Assembly (NCBI RefSeq): GCF_028389875.1
Contig: NC_084702.1
Span: 66,065,582 to 66,129,581 of the forward strand
Source of the DNA: Rhea pennata
Lineage: Eukaryota > Chordata > Aves > Rheiformes > Rheidae
Direction: 5' to 3'
Length of the DNA: 64,000 nt
Both the position numbers and the translations under genes were made by a program. Shown piece after piece: positions 10,991-25,559 of this stretch (position 1 is its first letter; each line of letters opens with the position of its first letter). The notes under the pieces were generated by a model. That model did no database searches and was not told the origin of the DNA. It was given only the letters and a program-made list of their open reading frames with translations.

Positions 10991-13900
10991 GAAATTTCCT
11001 TGAAAATTAAGTTCCATAAAGAAAAATAAGATCATGTTGCAGCTTCATAAAATGGTAGCTATTTGTACTGTGGGCTATTCAGAATAACATTCTTAAGGAA
11101 GTTCCTCAGAAAAAGTCCCAAAGTAACATGTTAGCTCGTGTCTGGTTGACAGCATACGAGCTGAGAAGCGTCTGTAATAGCTATTTTATTAATCTTCTTA
11201 TTCATTGAACTCCATTGCCCCATTAAGGTCATAGGACCTAGGTTATTCCAGTGTATGTGATGATTAGGTGACAGAAAGGGAGTATGTTTGTAGAGGAGCA
11301 TATTCTATCTTAAATAAGACTGTAAAAAAAAAGATACTTTCATATTTAGCATTCCTTAAGTTATATGATATTTACATTAGTAAATATATATTAGTCTAAA
11401 GTAGAAAAAATTTACAGGAAAGATTAGCTGTGATGACTAGCTTAATAGGTACCAGAGACCTTCCTCTACAGTTGCAAAGTACTGAAAGCCTCTGAAGCCC
11501 ACTAAGTTGTTTACAGAAAATGTTGCACCTTTTAAAAATGTGCCTTCTCTCAAAAAGAATGGTCTCTGCCCTACCTGTTTTTCATATATAATTCCATGCT
11601 TACAGAAACTTTTCTGACAGTTCAATGGGCTGTTTAGTCTAAAATTAATAGAGTTTAATTAATTAATGTTTGTTTTTCTTGGAACTTGGGGAAGCAGAAC
11701 ATCCCTTAAAGAGTTGATCTTATACAGTGGTTCTCATTTTTTCTTTTTTACAGCATGGGCAAGTTTCTGTTAACCTCATCACAAATGCATCGCTTTAGCA
11801 CCCTCAGAGAAGGAAATAGATATTTGTATTTTGTCCAAAAGCATGATGGACTAATAGAGGAGGAGTGTTGCTTGCTCATTCATTTTCAACATACATTTTA
11901 AAGTATATGCTTCTGAATGCAAATATGTCTTGGGAAGATGTGAGCACTTAAATCCATACAGAAAATTTTCTGTATTCTTGTTTTATAGCAAAATATTTGT
12001 ATAGTTTTGTGCTATATTCAGATTTGTAGCAGAGTGAAAGATATATAGGAACAAAGTGGGGAGTTGCACTTTCTTATTTTTAGGTTTTAGCTGTAGCATT
12101 TTTATGATAACTATTTCCACCAATGGTCCTTAAAACCCATTCTGTTCTGTCAGATGTTTGATTCTCTGCTGAAATGATTTATCGTTTTAACTATATTTAA
12201 AGATGAGCTAATGGGGGACATCTTCAGTAATTTAAAAATACATATTTTCAATTTCTGTGTTTTTTTGCAAAAAATTTATAGCTAAGTTTTGGATTTGGTA
12301 TATTGTTTTTTCTGATTTTGTTCTTATACCACTTCTACTCCTGCAGTGGACAAACGTGATAGAAACATATTAAGGAAAGTAGCAAACATTTGGCGTGTGA
12401 CTCGTTTCCCCTCTCCCCCCCCATGACACCCACTTCTTCTTCACTGAAGTCCACATATTTCTATATGCGTGCCGCTATCTGTTGCATTAGCAAAACCAGG
12501 TCGAGGAAGTGCTCCTTGCATTAGAACAGGAGGTAGCAACACTTTGAAAAGATCTTCGATTTTGCGGGAATTCAGAATCTTGAATGTAGTCCTAAGAAAG
12601 GTGTGCATGAGTTAATAGATAAATCTGAGGCAGGCTTCGCACAGAAGACCAGACATGTCAGTCTCATGCCTCATGCTGACATTTAGATGACTTTATTTCA
12701 AGACAGTTTTATAAGCTTTTTTTTTTGGTCACTTAAAAAAAGCTATCATGTTGCATGGGATGCTGTAATTTGTAGGTAGCCAAATTAGAGAACAAAGGGG
12801 AAGTTAAATATTTGTTTCAGCCTACTCTATCTCCTATCACTTAGGAGATAAAATTCCCTGTTACAAATGAACTTCCTAAAAATTACATAACAGTATTTCA
12901 TGTACATATCAACTGCATTGATTGACCCAACTGTGTTGGTACTTGCCACTCTTATAGCAAAACCATGGCAAAAAATCCCCCAAAAAGTATCTTAACGAGT
13001 TTGTGCTTTATTGCATGCATTACAATAACGAGCAAATGTGAAGTACAAAAAGCATATGAATTACACAAAAAATTGTTAATAAACTCAAGCTAGTAATTTC
13101 ATGTACATTGTAATACACTTACTACTAAAATATTACTGTTATTCTAGTGATTCACTTATTTTGCTAGTCTGAGCTGCTTCTGTGTATTTTAAAGTTGAAG
13201 AAAGTGTGGGGTTTTTGAACTATGTTATTTTTAGAACTATACTGCTTTTTTTCTGTCTCAATGAATTGCTGCCATAAAAAATAGATAATAATAATCTCTA
13301 AATTAAAAGAAAAAAGATTGAATGATTCTTCTTCCCAGTTCTCCAGAAACAAAAAAAAAATTCTTTTACCCTGGAGGCCTTAATAGAAAAAATGAACACA
13401 TTTCCTATTAGTTTATGTTTGACTTTAAAGTGTAATCTGTTTTCTTATGACTACTGGTACCATTTTTTGCTCTTGTGAAATGTATAGTATTAATGATCAT
13501 GTACCTTTAATTGGTTACTGATAAGTGAATTATCGATAATTGATGTTATGCTCCAAAGAAAATGCTGGTGAGTTTGAATTAAATTGAAATAATTATACTT
13601 TCAGCTACCAGGCTGCTGGTATTGGCTTATTATTGGAAGGACAGTTCTTTTGCTAGTGCAAATAAAGTACTGGGAAAACATGGAGAGAGGAAGGGGTTCA
13701 GATTCATTCTAAGGAAATGCTAGTACGTAGTTAATAGTTTTGGAAATGTATGGTGTTACTCCATCGTCTAATGTCAGAATGAAACTAAAGGATAAAATAA
13801 ATCAAAAGAGTACATTTCTATTTAAGAATTGAGCCAACCTAAATTCTGTCAATTATGTAAATGTGTTAATGGCAGAAGCGAAAATAGTTTTTTTAAAGTG

Positions 13901-16900
13901 TTACATAGCAGGAGGGGGTTGACTAAATGGTAATTGATTTTGCAAGTTAGATTTTGTTTCCATGTTACAAAAAACCTTGCATTGAAACAAAAGAAGTGCT
14001 GCCAGCGTAAAGTACCCTTTGCACTTATTACAAAAAAGGTAATAACACTTCTTCTCAAAATACTAAATTATACCTGACATTTTTTTCTTAAATTTTTCCA
14101 AATGCTACATTGTCCACACTGAATCATAAATTTGGATGTCGTACTGTAAAACTGTTTTAGGTTACTTACAGCAAACCTGTCATTAAAGATAAATAGTACT
14201 TGTATTTACATATATCACTGTTTTATTTTTATGCTTATATGATCACTTTGTATTTGCTACATGTATTTTCTTAATGTAATTTAGTGTTGAATTTTCATGA
14301 GGGAAGAAGGAGTTTTTGTCTAACAAAATAGGAAACCCAGCTATGCTGCTTCTTAATTCTGCAACATAGTTTTAGTGCAGTGTTAAGGATGTCTTCAGAT
14401 TATTGAAAATTAATTAAAAGTGACCCTGTGTACCCTTAATAGAAGTTTTAAGTAGATTTCTAGGCAGTTTGTAAAACCAAATTTGTTTAACCAAAACCGG
14501 TTTGTGTGTGAAAATGGGCGAAGGGATTGTATACAGAAACTGTTGAAAGAGTAATTCACTGAGTCAGACTATATGCTGCGTTGCCATATCCACCACAGAA
14601 ACAGTTTTTGTGTCCAAGGAATGCTATTCATGTCCTTTGAGCCTTCCTCATGTTCTCAAGTAAATTATTAATTCAGTTTTACTGGAGTGATTTAGTAATT
14701 AGTCTTAGTAATTTTTCCCCTTTAAAATTGCTCGTTATGCAATAAGGGTTCCTGGACTGGTGTATGGTCTTTAGCTTCATGTGCTGTCCACCCATGCGCA
14801 ACAGTTTTTGCGAAGGAGCCAGAGAAACAAATCACAGTAGCTGTGAGTTTGGGTGCAGGAACTGTGATAAAGTAAAGCCAAAGATAGCAGACATAACAGG
14901 GGCATGAGGAATGTGCAGCTTTCACCACATCAGGGCTTATTGTCTCATTTATTTTAGCAGAATGTCCATTCCTATTACAACGCTTTAAAAGTTCCTAGAA
15001 TGTAATGCTACTAGTTTCAATTTAACAATTCAGTTTAAATTGCTAGTAGTTAAACAAAGGCAGAATTACAAGCCTAGTCAGAAAAAAGCAGTTCTGCATA
15101 TTGTTGCTGGCATAACCAGCGTAGTCGGCTTTTTAGTTAGAAACAGTAAAATAGTTTGGATTAAAAAAAATGTATGCACTGTAAAGCTGTAAGTGAAGAA
15201 AAGAAATATAGAAGAGATTTGATTATCTAGCTCAAATGCACAGTAACTTAAATTTGCACTTAGCAGGCAGAAATGGATTTAGATCTTACTGTCACTGATG
15301 CTGCCAAGATCTTCAAAATGCCAGCTCTCAGGATTTTGATCAAAACTTTTAATGAAGTAAAACTAGATGGCAGCTGACAAAAATAGGAGCTGAGATAAGC
15401 AGTTCAGATGTAGATACCTAAACTAAGGAGGGATGAATCCTGTGTTCCCCTTCAGATATCTTGTAATTCTTTTCCAGTGCAGAAAGTAGTAATTGGTTTG
15501 AGGAGGGTTTTGAGGGAAAAAAAATGGGTACTTGTCAGTTATGTTTAATGCTTTCCAATTTTTCATATAGTACTGAAAAAAAGTAAAACATACTTGTGTG
15601 AGGAAGCTTACAGGCCAGCTGCAATTAGAATCCCAGGTGGCTTCTTTTGCATTGCCTTCATTCCAAGTATGAATATGATCTATGGGTAGGACAGACCTCC
15701 AAAGGGAAATGGCATGATTGCAATAATAGATCAAAACCAGGTTGTCCACAGCTGTGTGTATCATGGATTGAAGTGAGGGAGGGCAGAATGCCTCGTATGA
15801 GATGGGGTGACTATGGAGGAGACAAGCAGAGTAACCAAAACAGGCAGATAATAAAGGCATGAGAAAGGGGGACCCTGCCTGAAGAAGGGAACAGCGCTAG
15901 GTTTTATTGTTTTACTGAGGAAGCATAATGCATCTTGGCTTGGCTCTGCGAGAAACTGAAAGGAACTGAATATGGATCTCAAGCTTAACACTAGTTGTCT
16001 AGGAAGATGGGAGAATAAGTCAGCGGTAAGAATGCAGGAAGAGGATAAAGGCAAGAGATTTCTTTTGTTTGTGATTTGAATAGCAAAACAGTAGTGGGAA
16101 GAAATCAAATAAACATCTAAAATCTGAATTTGGGTAAAAGAGAAGGGAAGAACATAAAGGTAGATCTGTAGTGAATTGGCATTAACCAAGAAGGTGGCTG
16201 CTTGTGCTACTCTGACTAATTCTAAGGTAAAGATTTATTGTATACCGGAGTGAAAGACTGTCTGATATGCTATGATTTGCTAATGTGAAAGTGTATGGAT
16301 CACATCATTCTTGGCGTTTTTTATCAATTATTTTGTTGAGACATTGCAGAATGTGTTTGATCTGAATGGAGAAAGTTGTTTATTCCCAGAAAATGAGGGA
16401 GAGAAGGCAGCATTATTTTACTGTCAGAGCAAAATCAATGTTCCCTTACAGGCAAATGCAGTAATATTCCTGAGAACAGTGACCACTTGTGATAATTTTC
16501 TGTTACAACATGATGCTTCTTTTGCAGGGATTTTTACCAAATATGAAGAAGGATTACAATGTCAGCATTTTGTCTGAGTACATATTCACTAAGTCAGGTT
16601 TTCTGCATGAATTTTGGGGTCCTTAAAGACCACCCAATATTCTTGAAAATGAGAGCGAGAGCTCCAGTTAAATCATGATTGTGGGCCCTCACTCTGTTTT
16701 AGTTTGCTGGGATTTGCATCATCCATAGTGCAAGCATAATTGCTGTGTGAATTCCCCAGGTCCTGGAAGCTATTCTTCTTGTCATCCTGCCCAGCAAGTC
16801 TTTTACTTCTTTTAAGTCATGAAGAACTTGAGGCCTAGGACTGCCAAACTGCACTTATTTACACCTACGATATGCACCCTGTCCACTAAGGCCAGTAGCA

Positions 16901-17948
16901 AAATTCAAAAACGAAAGTTAGGTATAGTTAGGAAGGAGAGAAAAGAAAACTTTAGCACATACTCAGATATTTCCATCTGAAAGTGCTTCTGCGAGTCCTT
17001 CACAGGAGTTGTAGTATGGGTGCTTCAGGCTCCCATCTTCATTGAATGGGATTGTAGATCAGGCTATACTTCCTGTCATCTGTCATGATTTCCTGTTACT
17101 GGAGAAGGAAACCATCTCTTCAGGGAATATTTTGTCCAGCAGATCGTTTGACCTGGAAGGAAAGATGGAAGACTGAAACAACGGAATGCAGTTCTCATGA
17201 GGCAACTCAACATCACTTCTAGACAGGCTCATTTCACTAAAGGGATGATCAGCTTTTTTAAATGAATTCTAACTTTTTTAAAGCAAACAAACATTTATTG
17301 TAAAATTAGACATTTTTTTCTCAACAGTCCAAAACCAGAAACATCTCTTTTTAAGTTCTAACAATTTCAGTTATTATCCCCGTATTTATTATGGCTGACA
17401 TTTTCAATGCTAAGTCTTTGCTTCAGTTTCCATTTCTTTGAAAAAATTAATTTTCTAAGGTTATTTTTCTTGTAAAAGATATTTTCCTTGCACTTTTAAA
17501 ATAGCTTGAGTATGTGGAAACTTGGGCTAGGACTATAAAATTTGTTAAAAGATTGCTCTTCTCCCCTCCCCCCCGAGAGCTGATCCTTTTTTTTTTCCCC
17601 CATTTATAAGACTTAGAAGATGCTCTACTTGTATAACCTGTAGTAGAGCTTGTACAGTGCACTGTCAGTCTCTGTTAATGGCAGTATAAAACAGTTCATC
17701 ATTTGTGATTATCATACCAAATATTTATCAAAGCAGTTAAAAGCCTCTGATAATATTCTGTGATGCTCTCACAGAGTTGGGTTGTACTTGCTGCTGCCAT
17801 CTGAGCGCTCAGTGCACAGGCGCGCGAGAGCATTGGTTAAGGAGAACCATGATTGCAGTATGTGCTGTGCAGGATTCCTTCCTTCTGCAGTTCCTCTGGG
17901 TGTTAAAACTTGCTTCTCTTAACAGTAAATCTTGCATTTCAGCTGTGA

Positions 17949-17977
17949 TTTTTCTTTTTTTTTTTTTTTTTTTTTTT
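17949..17977 (+). repeat. poly-T tract
   Basis: A T run interrupted once by C near its left end. Low-complexity repeat in intergenic DNA. Confidence 0.85.
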
Positions 17978-20900
17978 GGCCACTGAAAGTCACGTTGAAT
18001 GATCAAGTTCTATAAAAGCTCATTTCAGATAGGAAAGCCAGTTTGGCTCTGCCTAGACTTATGAAAAAAGTATATTCTTCCTGCCCATTTCAAAGGGACA
18101 ATGTTAGCATGTTCTTCTGCTGTTTGCATTTACTGTGCAAGAAATGCAGCATCTCCTTCATTATCAAGAGCCTGAGTGTTTTTCCTGTTTTATAGTGAAC
18201 AGATGCAAAGGCTTGAAAAAAAGATGAGTACAGCATTTTCTTTTTTTGCCATTGGCACGTGTTTACAAACGTTCTCCCACTGTAGTCACAAAGGGTATTT
18301 CGTTAAAGATGGAAAATGGCTGAGACTAGGCTTATACTGAGTATTCATCAGAATAGGTTTGAACTGCTTATGCAGTAGAGTGTAAATGCATCTTCTCTGG
18401 AGAAAATAAATGATATGAAATAGTGTGTTGGAAACACATGAAAGACAGAATTGTTGCTCTAATTTTTACTTCATCCAGTTTTTCTACCTGCCTACCTTGC
18501 TGAAAGACTGGCCGTTTAATGAGTTTGTTTGCATTGCCACATAGTATATACGTACTCTACGCTTGCGAGAAGGAAGAAAGGTTTCCAGTGCACAGGTGAG
18601 GAAGAATTGAGCGATTATAAAAGCACTGTGTGAAAGCTCTGTTACTGAGTTGCTGGATGGCACGTGATACCAATTACTGCAAGGTAAATCAGGGGAAGGA
18701 GTGTTTCTGAAAAAGCGTGGTATTGACTGAAGGTAGAGAACAGGTTTTCTCTGATGCTGGTGATATTTCTTCATGTCAGGAAATCATTGCAGTTTCCCTG
18801 GCAAGAGTTACTTCACTGATGGAAATAAAAGCTTTAGTTTTCAATTCAGTTTCCAGCTGGTCTGGCATGCTGATATAATTACAGAGGTAGCAAACAGATC
18901 TTCTTTTTGCAACAAGAAAAACTACTTAAAAATTTTCTATTGTTTTACTGTATCTAGGCTTTAAAAAATGTGGCACAATGTACTGTAGTAGAAATGTGTT
19001 TTAAAACTCTCTCCCATCATGTTCAGAAAGGATATTGTTATTTCTACTTATTTTCCATCTCAAAATTACCCCTACTTGCTGACCTTTAGGAATAATTGAA
19101 AAGTCTGCTCAATAGAGAAGAAGAAGACTTGCAGAGGTACATAAAGAGAAAATGCTTTACCAGCCTGCTTATTTATTGTCATTTATTTTGTGAGTCATGA
19201 GGGCTGCAAGGTTTATTTTATTATTCAGAGCACCCAGACCTTCCGGAGCAGGTGACTTCTTGGCTTTCAGAATCAAAGTAGTTGAACAGAGGTGTCCTGT
19301 GTCATTAATAAAATATATTTGAATGCTATCAAATGTCACATTCCTTCATAATTTATCAAAGCAAAACTTCTTAGCTGACACCAGATTCTTTCCTCCAGTA
19401 TTCCTATCTCAATGAGTCACCTGGTGGTAGCATTTCACACTGCTGCTCTTATCTTCAAAGTGCTTTATAAGCATTGGCAAATCTCACTAGGTCCCTAATT
19501 AGTAAGGGAGGAAAAAAAAGAAAAAAAAAATAGGTTGTTTTCCTCTATGCACAATTGGGGAAGCCAGGCCAGGTAAGTGTGTTCAAAGATAAGTTCTTCA
19601 AAGTTGAAGAAGTAGAGCTGACTGAGAGATGGTAGGATGAAACACAGCTCTGCAGAGGAGCGCGTTTCAAACTCTGTAATTCCTAGCTTTGAGTTGCACG
19701 GTTAAATCATGTCATATCAGTGACTTCCTGCTAGCTGGCCTTAAATGATGTAACAGCTTGGTTTTAAAACTATAAAAGGACAGTAGATTACTGCAAACAA
19801 TTTCCAATACCAGGAAATAGGCTTTAGAATAGTGATGAAGATTTCAGATATTTAATTCACTTGCCAAAGTAAATCTCCTTCCTGCCCCTGGTAATCAGTA
19901 AATACAAACGTGCAAGATTTTTGTTCCTTCCAAGTATTTTATGTGCTGGAAACCATTGGCAATAACAGAGATTATGGCAGGTAGTGCACGTAATGTCTTC
20001 AGGAGAATATAAAACCACCTCTGGGAAGGACAGTCAGTACCATATGAAAAGCTTTCTTGTGTTTCTTGTTTGTTTTTTATTAGAACCCCAAAACTGGATC
20101 CCTGAGAGAATGGAGAGGTCAGAGTGCCCCATCTGTGACTGACGAGATACAGTAAGTGGTACCTGAGCGTAGGTAAGATAAAACAAAAGGGATCACTCAC
20201 TTGCCTAACGTTAAGTGGTTACTATAACACAAAAGAGATTTGAGCACATGTACGTTCCTGTGTGTTTTCCTGGATCCAATTATGCTCTCAGGTCTATCTG
20301 TGCAGCCTTAGTCTGCTAGCCAAGAGAAGGGTTTGATCCACTGTGCGAGTTTAACAGAGTAGCCTTCATTGCAGATGAGGAGTATTTGAATTATTTTCTG
20401 TGGAATTCAAAAGAAAAACAGTCCTAATCCAGCAAGCAAAGTGCTCTTTGGCATTAGTGAGTGAGAACTGCAGAAGCAGGCTATTATTAACAATGCTCTT
20501 ATTAATAGTTTTTTTCTGTTTTAGCTAGTGCAGAAAGGTCTCAGTCACTCATTATGTTAACTATTGTACAGCTGTCCAAGTAGTCTTATGATAATCTGTT
20601 TTATGTGTAGGTAACCTTTAACTGTAAAAATATAAATGAAAATAGAGGAGGTGACTCTGGTCTTCCTTAGCTTGAAGTAACAGAAAAAAATGCTGGTGTT
20701 TCCCATGCCTCTTGAACTTGTGAAACTCATGTATCAGGTTTTCCAAGGAGAGCTGCCAAAATAGGTCTATGTAGTTTTTTCTTAAATTCTCACCAGAAAA
20801 AATTCTTAAGTAGATTTTCCAGAGATGGTGACATGTAGAATTCATGATGGTGGAGGACCTGGAGGACCTATACCATCTCATGCATCATTTTACTGTTAAA

Positions 20901-22209
20901 ATTTTAGTATGGATGTCTCCCATTCATGTTGGTAAAGTATTATATTTTTCAGAAGCAGTAGATACACTTCCTGCAACACATGAGTGCAAATTACAACATA
21001 AGCTCAGCTGCAATCCTGCTGACCATGTTTCTTCATAACATATAATTGAGCTTTATACTGAAGTCCTTTTGTGTATTTCTGGGAAAAAGAAATTTAGAAA
21101 TCCAAAAGGAATGGGGAAGAAGCTGTTTGGGATGAATGCTCCTTACACGCTGAGTTTTCCCATTACTGCCAAGCTGCTTGGCAGCCCTTGAATCAGGAAG
21201 TACATGGATAGAAAATTCATGCAGGTGAAAACACACCACTCTCTTTCATGTCCTGGACCCTTGCCATGATCAGAGGTCCAGGAAGACCTTTCAGATAGGA
21301 AAGATCCTTAATTAGAGCAACTCTCTTATTTCTTAGTAGGATACAAAAAGAATCTTCTTCCTCAGCTTTCATGCTTATGCTGAGCATAAATAAAATGTGA
21401 ATTGAACCATGTGAATGAATAACTAAGTGCATGATGCCAGACTGAAGAGATGTCACAGCGTCAGAGGAAAGGACTGTTTGTTGGCAGGGAGGTAGTACAA
21501 AAAGCCTTGGTGCTGACTAACTAGTGCAAATGTAACATGTGGGCATGCTGGCTTATAAGACAAAACTTAATTTCCTGGTATAAACCAGGGCTGCCAGAGC
21601 TCAAAGATCAGGGTTTGTAATGACTCCACACACCCCTGTAAAAGCCGGTGGATTTGGGGCAGCAAAGCAGGGGAGTCACACTTGTCACCTGTGAAATCGG
21701 TACAAGCCTGTCGATCTCCATGCTTTGATGTGCTGTGCTGCGTATCTTCCCCGCAGCTTTGTGTTAATATAACCTTGGGCAGCGGTTATGTTTGCGTTTG
21801 TCTCTGCGTAAGTCTTTTGCCACCATAAACATGTTTTCAGCCAAAACTTAAGACCTGAAGCCAGAACATCTGTGTCTATTTATGCTGGTAGAAAAGGGCA
21901 CCAACGTTTTTTGCTTAACTTAATTTCAGTTAGTTTCCATTAGTTTCCACTGAACATTTCTTACTTATTATTATCCCTCTACTGTAATGTTGGTTTTAAA
22001 AAGATAGAGAGATCAATGCAATATGTTTGGAAAGCCAACTTCAGCCTCTTTTGGACTAAGGAGAAGCAGATTAGAAACGAAAGAAGTACCATACTGAACC
22101 AGACCACTTATCTGTGTGGTCAAATATTAGCTCTATGGGGCATGAACTTTCACTGATTTTATATTTGTGCGTAGACCTTCTTTCCTTTCCCCAATTTGCA
22201 TTTAGGAAT

Positions 22210-22210
<1 letters not shown>

Positions 22211-22244
<34 letters not shown>
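22211..22244 (+). repeat. A34 homopolymer
   Basis: An uninterrupted run of 34 A bases in the TMEM267-CCL28 intergenic region. It could be a retroposon tail, but I recognise no retroposed gene or SINE just upstream. Run length is likely unreliable in any assembly. Confidence 0.9.
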
Positions 22245-22245
<1 letters not shown>

Positions 22246-22535
22246 AGACTCACTTCTTCATCCAAAAAGCCAATTAAGACATAAGATTAAAAAAAAATAG
22301 GAGAACCTGTTTTTTGGCACTCTGTTTTGCCTTGAGAAATCTTTTGGAAGGTAGGGTTGGGAAGAGGCTGTGGCCAACTTATACAAAATTCCCATTTTGG
22401 CATATTTTGTTTGAGAGAATGATAAAGCTATGTAGCCAAGGAAAAATGTTTTAAATAATAAGAAAGCCTACAGAATTAAAGATTAAGAAATTGTATTGAC
22501 ATGTATTGAATTGTATTGAAATTAAAAGATTAAGA

Positions 22536-22559
22536 AATCTGTATTTAGAAATACAGATT
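22536..22559. repeat. 11-bp inverted repeat (near-perfect palindrome)
   Basis: AATCTGTATTT, a 2-base AG spacer, then its exact reverse complement AAATACAGATT. It overlaps an imperfect direct duplication of AGATTAAGAAAT starting near 22,480. Probably a local slippage product. Confidence 0.8.
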
Positions 22560-23859
22560 ACAGTATTCTTATTTCCCACTTGCGTATCTCAGTGGCAGCT
22601 TCTCTCCTGGGTAAAGTTGCTGGCCAACCATGGAAAATATCCCCCAACCTTTTTTTCAGGGTCTTTTCGGGTCCTCTCAGCACACATCGCAGTGCTTTAA
22701 ATTATGACTGATTTTAAAGAGTGGGGATTGAGAAAGGAAGTGCTGCAGCTTCTAGAACAAGACATTTTCCTCCCCTAGCTTCTTACAGCAACTTCAGGAC
22801 TTCCTAGTGCCTTGCTTCCTTCCCACCACCATTTTTTTTTTTTTGACCTGGGGGATTAATAATGTCTTCATTTTTTCTTCCCCTTCCCCTTTCCTTTTCT
22901 TAAAGGTCGTTTTACTAAACCTGCTCAACAGTACGTCAGTTTTTAAATGTCACATTGGAGATATGGAAAGGGTGTTTTAATTTGGCTGGGGACAGCACAT
23001 TGGCAGCCAAGCTTTCCAGTTCACCAGCACTGATGTGTTCTTTGAAAGACTGGAAGAAAATTCTTGGGATGAATCCTGGGTTCTGCTGGCAGGTGACTTC
23101 CCAGAATGATTCAGCAGCTGCAACATAACACTAATATAGCAGTCTATCAAACTGGTATCCCTTGCTGCTTCAGTAAGTGAATTTTTGGATGTCCCCTTCT
23201 CCAGCGTGCAGTATTTTGATGTCTCAGTTTCTTGCCTTCAAAGAGGCAAGGAATCACAGACATTTATCAGCCTCCATTTTCCTTTCAATCCTCACTTCCA
23301 TCGTCCCAGGGAGATTTTTACTTCCCTTCTCTTGAGTCCCAGTCAGATTCTGATCCCTGTTAATCACTGTGCTGCAGCATCCTCTGCTCTTCCTGTGATC
23401 TCAGAAGTGCCCTTCTGCAAGGGAGGCGATGCGGAACAACGAACCCTTTTGTTGTGCGCTGCTGGAAATGGTTTTCTCTGTGCTGTTTCCATTGGCGGCA
23501 ATAGCCAACACTACAGTAAGAGCTGAAATCCAGGGAGTTTACCTCTTCAGGTAAAACATCTGGCACTTAAATAGTGTATGAGGTTGAGTCAGCTGCTTCA
23601 GCATAGAATTCAAAATACCCATGAAGAAAAGTGTATGGAAATAGGCAATAAAAAATATTAGGTATTTCTCTGCAGCTTTGGCCCTGGAGCGAGCACAGGC
23701 GCCTTTGTGTGCTTGGAGGGTAGAGCCTGCTCTTCAGGGCAAAAGCCCTGAAGCTCCCTCCAAAGAACTGAACTTTTGTCTTAGATCATGATTTAGGTGT
23801 CAGAGTGCCCAGTCCCTGAGTGGGAAATCCATGCTCATATCCTAATGCGAAGCGCCAAG

Positions 23860-23960
23860 CCATAGCGCGGGTGAGCGTCGGCGTTCCCAGCTTCTGCTGA
23901 TGAGGCTACGACACTGGGCAGCAGAGAGTGCGAGAGTCACGGGTCCGGGGCGGGTGAGCC
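23860..23960. other. CpG-dense patch in intergenic DNA
   Basis: Around 100 bases with clustered CpG dinucleotides and two copies of CGGGTGAGC (near 23868 and 23952), surrounded by CpG-poor AT-rich DNA. It is too short to meet usual island criteria. It could be an unmethylated regulatory element or the first exon of a non-coding RNA, since both GGTGAGC copies are donor-like. Confidence 0.4.
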
Positions 23961-24529
23961 AAGGAAGAGCTTGACAGCGTGATCTGTCTGCAGGGACATT
24001 CACCTGCAGGCACTCCAGGATCTTCTCTTCTTTTAAGTATTGATAAAATGTAACGGTGAGTGTAAAATGTACCTGCTTGAGTCTCTAGCTAACTGACTGG
24101 GGAGCTTTCCTGGGAGGTGGGGTGTATTTGTACCCCTCAGTCTCAGGCAGAAAAACTTGAGAGACCAATAGTTGATTATTACAAGTCTTAACAGAGTATT
24201 AGGAAGTACTGAAGTAATAGTGAAGCTTATTATATCTGCCAGTACATCATGAGCCTTCTTGCTCAAACTTAAATCTTACTGGAATCAGCAATAATCCAAG
24301 GTCTTTTTAATATGACTTAGCACTTCTGTTGGAAGTTCAGGTCCACAGACTGAAAAGCTGCAAAGACTCAGTTTTCTCTTGTGTGTCCCACAGAATCTTT
24401 TATTTGGGGGTTCAAGAATATTGGCTGAGCAGAAGCCTCTGCTGGTGTCCCCCACTCAGCTCCTCTCACTGCAGAGGAGGTTTGTCCAAGGGTAAGGAGA
24501 GAGTAACAGGACGACAGTCTATCCTTGCC

Positions 24530-24555
24530 TTTTTTTTTTTTTTTCTTTTTTTTTT
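24530..24555 (+). repeat. poly-T tract
   Basis: Two T runs separated by one C. Simple low-complexity repeat. Confidence 0.85.
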
Positions 24556-25525
24556 GAGGAACTGGAGAAAGCCATACAACATTATATTACAATAAGCACT
24601 AACATAGAGAAAGTCACAGACTTTCGCAGAGCTCAGAACTTGCACACTTAGATTGAAAGAGCAGTTTTAGCATTTTCAGCAGTCCTGCATTCACAAATGG
24701 AAGGTAAAACTTAAAGGACTACACGAAGAATGTGCTTTGTTTCTCAGAACGGAAGAATGACAACTACCTTTTCTACTGCAATACTTTCTGCCTGCAGGTC
24801 AGCATTTTTGTTTGAGCTTTGAATGGGATCCAAGTCAATATGTCAATAAAACTCTTCACTTTACTTTAGCCATAATTGTAACTAATGCCATTGTCAATTT
24901 AAGTCAGTGCAATTCTGGGAAAAGAATTTGTGGCTGGCTTGTTCTTTCTTTATAAGCTGCATGGTTGCCAGCACATTGAAATAAATAAACATTTGCTTTC
25001 TTTTGGACCCACTGTGAACTCTGAAAGAACATAATCCATAAAACTTGAACTAAAATTGAGTAATCTGATTGAAGAAGGAAGGTTTATTCAGTTTGCAGTA
25101 ATTTGCTGTCAGCAGCAGAGGAATGACTATCTGCAGATATGCCTAGTTACTCAGTATGTTTCATAGTATGTATGCTTATCTGAGCAACCAACTAGAAACA
25201 CTTTGATTTCTTACTGAGGAAACAGAAATATGGAAAGCCTTGGTTTCTTCCCCCTCCCCGCCTTGTATCAGTGCTATAGCATGCCGTACTTGATTTGCTT
25301 TTACTGGAATGAGACTTTCGTAGTCTCTATCAGGCCTCTCAAACTGTACCTGGAGATTGCACGTGAAGCATTTGTCAGAACAAACTATTTAGTTACCCTA
25401 AGGTGCACAAAGCACGTCGTTTTGCAGTGAGTGTCCAGCAGCCCCTGGAATACAAAATCTCATTAATATGGACTGATTCTGTTGCTCTAGATGTTACTTC
25501 TGTAACACCTGCCTCATTGTGTTTC

Positions 25526-25559
25526 GTTTCTTTCTTTCTTTCTTTCTTTCTTTTTTTTT
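25526..25559 (+). repeat. (TTTC)n microsatellite
   Basis: About six TTTC units followed by a T run ending in A. Likely polymorphic in length. Confidence 0.9.

Noticed and set aside
15423-16189. Two overlapping minus-strand frames of 142-145 codons
   Set aside because: Different frames overlap without either resembling a protein family; likely chance.
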